Part shown: positions 54,371 to 64,000 of the stretch, in pieces | Layout of the letters: each line of letters opens with the position of its first letter | How positions within the stretch are numbered: position 1 is the first letter of the stretch | DNA from: Gastracanthus pulcherrimus | Lineage: Eukaryota > Arthropoda > Insecta > Hymenoptera > Pteromalidae | NCBI GenBank assembly: GCA_949152435.1 | Contig: OX424572.1 | Span: 39,694,254-39,758,253, forward strand | Reading direction: 5' to 3' | Length of the DNA stretch: 64,000 bases | Notes under the pieces: model-generated | What the model saw: the letters and a program-made list of their open reading frames with translations, nothing else | Told to the model about the DNA's origin: nothing | Databases searched by the model: none | Translations under genes and position numbers: made by a program

Positions 54371-54836
54371 GTAAGATGCATATTTGGAGTTCTAGAAATG
54401 TGAATGTTGCTAAACAGTGCCGAAGATTGCCAAAACTTTAACTAACTATAGGGAATAGTACATTACGCAACGCGTGCGTGTAGTAGGTAATCTCGCACTC
54501 GGGCTGTTATCACCCTCGCTTAGCTCGGGGGACAAACTGCACTCGTGCGATATTTGCGCGCACTAGTTGCGTACACTATTTTTCCACACAGCAGGCGCAA
54601 AGCGCGATTTTGTGGACGCTTGCATGGAAATCGCATTTAGCGTACGCAGTGTGGAAATAAAATTATACACAAATGTAGGCAATGCTTGGCAACGTACAAC
54701 AATATTTAGCAACGGTGGACAAAGTTTGACAAAAATGGTTAAGGGGAGGTGAAATGGTATTTTTCAAAACCGTTTTCTGAATCCAGATTAAAAACAGAAT
54801 CTCTTGACTTAATAATTTAACTGCATAATATTTATA

Positions 54837-55321
54837 CAGTGCGTCTCATAACTATAGAAACACCAAAAATTTTTACATTTAATTCTGTGTATTATACCTT
54901 TTCTTAAAAAACCTGTAACTTTCGAAGCAAAAAACCAAGGATAATTTTAAAAATAGCAAATAAAAGGCAATGTTATTCTCTTTAAGAAGTTACCAAAATA
55001 TTGTGTCTACATTAACTTATGAAAAATTCACGGACGGTTTAAAAAAAACTTGAATACTAGATAAAAAATTTACATTGATTTAAATGGGTCTAAAAATTTA
55101 AAGTGTTTCTATAGTTATGAAACAACGATAACTTCTTTAATGTTGATGCGAAAGAAATATTCTAGTAATGTTTTAAAGAGAATATATTTTCCATTCATTG
55201 GCTTTTTGCAAAATTATCCTCGGATTTTTGTTTCCAAAGTTCAGGTTCTTTAAAAAAAAGGTATAATATATACATTTAAACATGAAAATTTGTGGTGTTT
55301 CTATAGTTATGAGACGCACTG
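54837..55321. mobile_element. Tc1-type MITE, 485 bp
   Basis: Inverted ends of 28 bp, identical by eye, begin CAGTGCGTCTCATAACTA. TA is at both flanks (54,835-54,836 and 55,322-55,323). The left palindrome arm has the unoccupied site at about 50,727-50,745. No ORF. Confidence 0.92.
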
Positions 55322-56332
55322 TATAAATACAAACGCATAGTAATAAGCCGATTCTTTTTCATCGAATTTTTTTTCCTGTATCTATATAACCAATAACAAT
55401 ATGGTACCCAATAACCTATACGCATTGCTTACCACGAAAAATTTTCAAAACATTTTATCGGATGCAAATAACAATCAAATTTTTTAAAATTTTAACCAGA
55501 CAATTCTTAATGTTTTTACAAATTGAAAGGACATAGTCAGTCGCTATTTCTAAATAACTCGTTCAATTTCGAGTCATTCTTTAATAGAGAAGACAATACA
55601 CAGATCGCTGTCAAAAAATTCGATTTTAGAAAAAACGGATTACTATGTCCTCCATATTTACAAAAAATTATCTGGTTCAATTTTCAAAAAATTCTGATAT
55701 TATCTGTATTCAGAAATTGCGTTTCAAAAGTACCTTTTCACTTCCCCTAAATTCTTTTCTACGCAAATACATTTAGAACTGATGACATACATTAAGTGTA
55801 ATTCATTCTTCAATAACAAGTAAACAATAAAGATTGTTAATGTCAAGTCGACAGATACTAAGATAAATATTTTTTTTATCATAAAACCTATCTGACGCAT
55901 TATGATTAAAAAATACCTATTTATTATGTTGCGATTAGAAATGTTGTATTTGATATTATTTTGGACGGTTCCCTATGATGCCGAAACTTATTATAATACA
56001 GTAAGAAATCTCATGTTTAATATCGTACGTCAAAGTGAATAAATGTCATAATTGAAACTCTTAAAATAAGGCGATGAGCTCAAGCTTGTGTAAAGAATAA
56101 CCTGAATAAAAATACTGTATTATTAGTTAAAACGCGTAAGATTGGTATTTTCTAATCTTAACTCGAAAACCAGGCTTTTTCTCTAGAAATCATTAGAATT
56201 CAGAATCGTCCTTTATGCAAGAAATAATTAAAAACCATTATTACATTCTGTTTGCATGGCGTTGGATCGCAGTTTGATATAAATGGGTGATTGAAGAAAC
56301 TTGTTCTATATGGCATGCATTAATTTAAAGGG

Positions 56333-57973
<1,641 letters not shown>

Positions 57974-57979
57974 TTTATT
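57974..57979 (-). terminator. Poly(A) signal of LDL-receptor-like gene
   Basis: AATAAA on the minus strand, 62 nt past the TGA of the last exon. Confidence 0.6.
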
Positions 57980-58040
57980 AAACATTTTTTTCGTAAAAAG
58001 TCTTCTAGGAGATAAATTAGGTGATATGCAAGTGATCATA

Positions 58041-58326
58041 TCAAGTAGGGATCTCATGGCAAGTCTTTGCATCCTCTCGGAGATTTTGATTCTCATTGCA
58101 GCCGCAAACTTTGCTCAGTTTTCCCATATCTCCAAGCTGGACACCGAAGCAATATCTTTCACAGCCTCCGTTTTCAATTACGCACGGATGATCGTCATTT
58201 ATAGGCTGCAGACTCACGCCAAATTCCTTCGTCATCGATACCTTTTCCTTCTCGTCCTGACCCACCGTAGACAGAATTCTCTCCGCGAATTCGCCCGTCA
58301 TTTTATCAAGACGCCAGATGCCAGTC
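58041..58326 (-). CDS. LDL-receptor-like last exon
   Basis: After acceptor TTCGCAG it reads TGIWRLDKMTGEFAERIL, then a linker and an EGF module, ending EIPT before TGA (58,041-58,043). No GT donor allows a later exon in frame. Confidence 0.85.
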
Positions 58327-61300
58327 CTGCGAACAGAATACCAACAGATCTCTTCAATTTTAATGTATAAAAATGATAGAACGCTATGAGGATATAGGGG
58401 AAAACGTGGTCAAATCGATCGGGTGGGTCAAACCGATCACATAATTCTGAGAAATATTAAGTTTATTGAATGGTGAAAATATTTTTATTCCCGACTTCAT
58501 CGTAATGGCCACTTTATTGACCTGAAAAGCGAGACAAAAGTGGTATATGATTCACGCAAATCTACTTTTTCCCCGCAAATCCACTTTTATCTCACAAATG
58601 CGAGGGCAGTAATCATCCGAGGGATTAATCGACTTTGCTCTCGGGTTGCATATAGAACTTTATTCACAAGTAATTGTAGTCAGTTTGTTGACTTGAAAAG
58701 TGAGACCCACTCACCCACTGTCAATGCCAAACCATTTTTATATAAAAAGTAAATATTATGAAAAAATTGTCAAATAACACATCAAATGAATAAAAGTTTA
58801 TTTTGTGTAAATTAGTAAATTATGTAGTGTATTTTTTTTTATTTAAAAACAGCAGCATATGATTGTATTAATTTAAAAATTAATTATAAGAGAATAAGCT
58901 AGAAAAACCGATAAGCGGAAATAAATAAATTTGCCGGAATAGAATATATGAGGGAATAAAAAGCTACTTTAGTCCCGCTTTTCGGGCCAATAAAGTGGCT
59001 ATTATAGTTAAGTCGTGAATAAAAGATTATTTCCTCCAAATGCATTCTCTTTTATTTCTCGCAAATGCTTTCTCTCTTATTTTTAAATTTTGAGCTATTT
59101 CTTTCTCTTTCCGTGGGTCCCACTGTTCAAATCAATAAAGTGACCACTATTAAGTCGGAAATAAAGTTGTATATGCTACACGGGAATAAAGTCGACTTTA
59201 TTCCCTTGTTGCATAATGTACTATTATATTCTTTAGAATGGATTTTTCAACTTAATAAGTGCGAAAAACCAAACATACAAAAAATTTCTTTAAAGATAAG
59301 CACATCGATAAGATATAGCTACTTTTCTTGTAAGAAAAGTTTGCGTTAAAACCATTGTTACAATTATTTAATTATTGGCGGTTTGAGCATATAACCTTTC
59401 AAATACAAAACTTTTTATTTGCCTAGCAATATTTATTACTTTTAAATGAATTTTGAAATTGTGTAGTGAAATGGGGCCATTTCGATCAGTGTATATTTAA
59501 ATGGGGGAGGCGTATAAAGAGGTTAGGATTACGGTATATTTTCATGAGGTGATTAAACGTTTATAAATGTCTAACTGATCGGAAGTACGTTTTGTCTAAG
59601 TATCAAGTATCATCCGGATGATACCACGTGTTTAGGTGCGCCTAAACACTCTAGTAGGCTGATTTTACAGTCTAACAAGCGTGTATTTGAACCGTGTCGA
59701 AGAACGGCCAAATTTAGTTTCGCTTCATAGGTATAGAAAAAGACGTTCTCGATACATGTTTGACAAAAAATACGGTGTGCACCGTGGGGAAAAAGCCTTT
59801 TTCGCCCTTGTGTATTTGCAATACTTGTCTTCAGTTCGCTATACGCACTCGTCTTCGGTTCGGGCTTGTTCGACTACGACTCGTATTGCAAACCTCACAC
59901 GCGGGCGAAAAAAGCCTACTTTTCCCCTATGGTACACAATATACTATTTTATCCTACCTGCATCGTAAGTATGCTTTTTCGTGCATACAAAGCGGGCGGA
60001 AAGTAGTTCTTTTTCGTCCTCGGGCGGAAAATACAACCCTTGGGCGGAACGTGCGTTACTTTTCCGCCCTAGGGGGAATTGTATCACTTTTCCGTCCGCT
60101 TCATATATACACGAAAAATCATCCTTTCGGTCCAGGTAGGACAGAAAGTATCGTGTGCACCACGGGCGGAAGACGATTAACGCTCCTGCTGGTTGCAGCC
60201 CTTGCCTCGACAGCCCTGGACATCCCTCAGCTCGCCTCGGGCTGCTTGGATTGCGAGTTGGGTTGCCTCGGCTAGGCTTGCAACGCCCTCGTGGTAATCG
60301 TCTACTTTCCGCCCTTGATACACAATATACTATTTTGTAACACATGCACGATTTTCGCGGTTTCTGGATCTAATAAGCGAGCCTAAAGTACTTGTTTTCT
60401 GACCGGCGGACAGAAAAGTAGATATTTTCTTAACACGAAAATATCGTGTGCACCAAGGGCCAATGGACTTTTTGACCTCGTGTCTAATTTACTTCACACT
60501 CGGTCTTAAATAGCCCACTTTACGCCCTTAGTACACAATATACTATTTTAGATAATGTATTACACATAATGAGTATTTTGAAAATTTATGGGGGAATATT
60601 ATTCAAACAGGTCACATTTCTCTGAATTACTATGAAATCAACGTGTTATGTAAGATTTTTTACTTAAACTATTTATATTTGAAGTAATTCTATTACGTAA
60701 ATTTAAAAATATTAAGTTTAAGCCTAAATGATAATGAATATTTTACAATATTCCCAAGGAGAGTGACACTGGTGCCTAAAAATGAACCCTAGCACCCGCT
60801 GTTTTAGCAGACAGGCCGTATTAATACTGTATACAGTATGATGAATGAAGTTTTAACTTGCCAAAATGAAAACTCACCTATTCCCGACATAGATCGAGTT
60901 ATAATAAATGTTAATCGATACAGGATCTTTCACCGCCGAGACATCAACAATTTGAAAATTAAAACCGTTCCATGTCGCTTGCTGAACCTGGGTCCTTTCC
61001 TTGTTGAACCAGTAAAGTCTATTCATTCTATAATCGAACCCAAGATCAATCTCATTCACGCTGAATTTGACATCCTTGACCTCAAAAGCCTTCAACCCAG
61101 TACCGTCCGAGTTTATCCTGTAAATTGCCGCCTGCCTGTTGGACTCGTCGTAGACCGTGAAAAATACGTAACCAATGTTGGGCTGAACAACCAGGGCTTG
61201 AGGTCGTTGTTCCTTCGAGAATGTATAAATAATCTTCTGGTTCTCGAAGGTGCCGAAACTATCAAGACGTCGAACCATCAGGTAACTCGAGTTGACGCCG

Positions 61301-62130
61301 TTGAAGTGCACTTTCAGGTAATACAGCTGATCGGCTATATAGTCAACGGCAGGGTACATTCTGTACTTCAGTGCTTCTTCCAGCAGCTGCTGTTCCTGCA
61401 CACCGTTCAGGTCCAGCCGCCACAATTTGTAGTCGTCAGCGTAGACGAGGTAGCCTTTACGCGCGTTGTAGTCAAAGTCAACCATGTTTCTGTACTGCAA
61501 CGAGTCTATGTTCAGACGCTGGGGCCTGATGACGTCGACGAACGACTGTTTCATCAAGTCTAGGATGCGACCTCTTACATTGTAGCCCCGAACGTATATA
61601 GTGTACTCGTCAACTGGTGTGCAGGTTCTTAAGTTGTGGGTCAGCTGCCAGCCGATCTCGCACTGGCAAGTGTATCCTCGGTTGTTTCCAATGAAGCTCG
61701 CTCGAACGCAAAGCTGCTGGCAGCCACCGTTGGCATTCGCACAGGGATTTGCAATCGTATTAAGCTCCAGCATGTCGAAGGCTTTGAGCTGTCGTGGATT
61801 CTCGTGAAAAGTCTGGCTTCTTACGTCCGTGCATTTGCCCTTCGATCTTGGCTGTATTGTGCACGAAAACAGGCCGTGGGACAACATTTTGGACTGCCGA
61901 CTTGCGAAGTACAGATTCTCATTCAGTACAGATAGACTTGATATCAATATTGATCCATTAACGAGCACAGCTTGGGTATTTGTGTGTTTGACAAAGTAGT
62001 CGTAAGCCATGATCTGATTGCCCTTAGACCAGTAAAGTATTCCTCTGAAAAGGTCTACCGCGATTGCACTAATAGCGGTGTCCTTTACAATCTCTTCGAG
62101 ATTTTTTCCATCCATGCTGGCCTGTAGTAT
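58041..62130 (-). CDS. LDL-receptor-related-like protein, 3' exons
   Basis: Two exons, 62,130-60,878 and 58,326-58,041, join across a 2.55-kb intron (GTGAGT...TTCGCAG) and give 512 residues with no internal stop. In order: the end of a YWTD propeller (GILYWSKGN, ENLYFASR); an EGF module with six Cys (ANPCANANGGC to LRTC, about residues 129-170); a second propeller (DYNARKGYLVYADD, DYIADQLYYLK, IGYVFFTVYDE, DYRMNRLYWFNKE, SIYVGNRTGIWRLD); and a last EGF module (HPCVIENGGCERYC to AKTC). The stop follows six codons later, with no C-terminal membrane segment or cytosolic tail. The dead copies show that a 5' exon with an N-terminal signal anchor should precede, beyond 64,000. Inference: a type II or shed extracellular ligand-binding protein. 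LDL-receptor-like proteins occur in some parasitoid venoms, but nothing here shows that role. Confidence 0.85.
58380..59230. repeat. Modular short repeats (family D relatives)
   Basis: Phrases such as CACTTTATTGACCTGAAAAG, AGTGGTATATGATTCACG and TTGCATAATGTACTATTA recur here and at 100-130, 44,560-44,900 and 59,640-60,545. Non-coding. Confidence 0.5.
59640..60545. repeat. Array of family D modules
   Basis: Three or four modules follow each other. Each opens with a GTGTGCACCAnGGGCGGAA-like block and closes with CGCCCTTGATACACAATATA then CTATT, so each can fold on itself. Openings are at about 59,777, 60,151 and 60,449; closings at about 59,930, 60,320 and 60,530. The long ORFs here are GC-driven shadows. 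Confidence 0.65.
60878..62130 (-). CDS. LDL-receptor-like exon with EGF and second propeller
   Basis: It opens after acceptor TTTTAG with ILQASMDGKNLEEI, in phase 0, which fits the phase of the GTAAG donor of the dead 5' exons. 417 codons plus two bases; donor GTGAGT at 60,877. Confidence 0.9.
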
Positions 62131-63215
62131 CTAAAATTTATTGTTATCCAATGTATTCGAATGCTCTTAAAATTACAAACAGTATTTATTAAAATATTTT
62201 CATTATTTCTTCATTTAATATACACAAAACGGTTTTGGTATTTTTAATATTAGCAAATCATCAAAAAGTATTTATTTTGCATTCCCTACTACTTAATTCT
62301 CATTCGATTGGTGTATCTTACAATCTCTTTAATTAAAGTTTATTTTTGTTAAAGAATAGCGATTTAAATATTTTTAAAATTGTAAAAATAGAAACAAAAT
62401 TATTTTTATCATTTATAGATTTGATATGTCAAAAATATGCATACATTCTTAAAGCTCATATAACTTCCTTTCGATTGGAGTAATTTATAGTTATTTTAAA
62501 GTTGTTTTTGTTCAAGAAATGCGATTTTTTATGTTGAACATTTTTTAAAATGGATGAAAAACTTTATTTAAACGTATACATTAGATAACTAAAAAATGTA
62601 CACTTATTTATAGAGAAGTCGTAATTTACATAATTATCATATCAGGCGTAATTGTATATGATCACATTTTGTAGTTGCCATAACTTTATAACGCATTCGT
62701 ATTTTTCATAAAATTTTTTCGTTTTATCAGAAATAACTCCGTATAAAACTAATTAAATTTTTGAGCCGACAATGCACCATTTTAATCTAGTTCAACGCCG
62801 TAGTCTACAAAATTGTCTATAACATTGTCTATAACAATATCGATTGTTTCTAAAGTCACTTCTATCAATGCAAATATTCAATATTTGATTGTGCACTGAA
62901 TCTCTTTGAGAAAGCATTTTGTTAAAGTAGTTAGCCACATTTTCTTTTTATTTTCCCAGTCCAAATCAATGACTTTTTCTTCGATGGCAAAATTCATTTG
63001 CCGTAAAGTATTTAGAGTAGGTATTTATTATACAATTTACTTGAAATTTTACACACATGTAATTCTCCACACTACAAAAATTATAAAGACTTATGTAGTT
63101 TAACTAGAGGGATCACCTCGTGTAAACGGCTAAAAGAAAACTAATTTTAAAGAATTTTTTTAAAATATGTATTTATTTAAACTTCCTAAAACTTTTAGCC
63201 TATTATTAAGGTATA

Positions 63216-63217
<2 letters not shown>
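62131..63217. other. Intron of LDL-receptor-like gene (expected)
   Basis: AT-rich and non-coding upstream of the acceptor at 62,131. No further exon was recognised. Confidence 0.5.

Positions 63218-63273
<56 letters not shown>
63218..63273. repeat. (AT)n microsatellite
   Basis: About 28 AT units. Confidence 0.97.
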
Positions 63274-63274
<1 letters not shown>

Positions 63275-64000
63275 GCACGAAAAGCGTGAAAATCGTGCAT
63301 ATATTACAAAAATTAAACTCCAACGCACGCATTTCCGAACGCGCACGCGCATGCATATGAACCGTTCTCTAGAAAAACGACTTAAGTGGATTTACATTAT
63401 TCCAACAAACAAGCGTTCGAAAATCGTAAAATCACTTATAAGTCGTTATATGTACTTTAATAACGTTTAGTAATTAATAAGAGTTTAGTAATGTATGTAT
63501 AACAACTTATAAAATATGTTAATAATGTTAAACGCATTTTTCTCGCAACGTCTTAAAACGACTTAAGCCGTAAATATATGTATACATAAGTTGAAAATTG
63601 ATTATTGAAGTCATCCTCATGTCGCCGGTCGGAAAACGGCGCCTTTTTGTCTGCTTTATAAGCACGAAAAAGCGTGAAAATCACACCCACACCTGATCCA
63701 CATCCAAATACACACACACACGCACGCACACGCACGCATACACACGCTCACACATATGCACACACACGCACACACACATTTTGTTAAATATTGTATTTTG
63801 ATTCCTAATGTCTGAATACATGTTTCTATAATGATTTTAGCACAATAATTTTTTACCATCATAAAGTTTTCTGTATGAGGATGCAAAATCAACTCCACCC
63901 AATCAATACAAAAAAATGCGCTAATTACTCTACACACTTTCACATACAACAATACTTTCATATTTTCTAAAACTAAAACCACAGTTACTGTTTTTAAATG
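63274..64000. other. Non-coding, short direct repeats and CA run
   Basis: GCACGAAAAGCGTGAAAATC at 63,276 is repeated almost exactly at 63,661. AACGACTTAAG occurs at 63,376 and 63,549. A CA-rich run lies at 63,710-63,780. This looks like a short insert of about 385 bp bounded by the direct repeat. Confidence 0.5.

Noticed and set aside
59760..60345. ORFs of 171, 133 and other lengths
   Set aside because: They cross several repeat modules on both strands, and the shared boundaries are of the repeats, not of exons.
60838..61563. 241-residue plus-strand ORF
   Set aside because: It is the antisense shadow of the LDL-receptor-like exon, which has the domain motifs and splice sites.

Overview
This is an AT-rich eukaryotic window, most likely from an insect. 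The support is replication-dependent H3 and H4 genes with 3' histone stem-loops, GT-AG introns as short as 65-70 nt, irritans-type mariners, Helitrons with TC...CTAG ends, a Jockey/CR1-like LINE, and an intracellular-type insect carboxylesterase. A hymenopteran such as a parasitoid wasp is a plausible guess from the esterase and the LDL-receptor-like family, but that is inference only.

Layout. 0.8-5.7 kb: a decayed minus-strand copy of an LDL-receptor-like (YWTD propeller plus EGF) gene, split by a LINE. 6.65-7.94 kb: a mariner with perfect ends and one early frameshift. 9.2-12.6 kb: a mosaic of short transposons, namely a tRNA-derived repeat split by two TTAA-flanked inserts, a Helitron and two MITEs. 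14.4 kb: an apparent last exon of a DEG/ENaC (pickpocket-like) channel. 16.2-17.65 kb: a large inverted repeat with a hammerhead ribozyme in its loop. 18.5-19.6 kb: a divergent H4/H3 pair. 22-24.7 kb: an AT-rich foldback element and a possible LTR-retrotransposon end.

26.2-49.1 kb (minus) is one carboxylesterase gene. I assembled eight exons that join in frame to 526 residues with a complete Ser-Glu-His triad. Its two giant introns (11.2 and 7.8 kb) are packed with foldback repeats. These include a 1.9 kb near-perfect palindrome, a second hammerhead element, paired hairpins with identical loops, a 2.9 kb palindromic element, two mariner or LINE remnants and a second Helitron. 50.0-57.0 kb is a large, partly rearranged palindrome whose arms each carry a dead 5' exon of the LDL-receptor-like family. 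58.0-62.1 kb (minus) holds the intact 3' exons of a member of that family, ending in a stop codon and a poly(A) signal. The rest is modular short repeats and microsatellites.

The strongest unusual signal is the pair of type III hammerhead ribozymes (16,965-17,030 and 38,505-38,572). Their sequences differ in every helix, yet all helices pair. Both also share a 10-11 bp Watson-Crick helix between loop I and loop II, and both sit between inverted repeats. A second theme is the unusual density of long inverted repeats (at least ten), several inside introns of a presumably transcribed gene.

All boundaries were read by eye. Exon joins rest on splice signals, reading frame and family motifs, not on transcripts.
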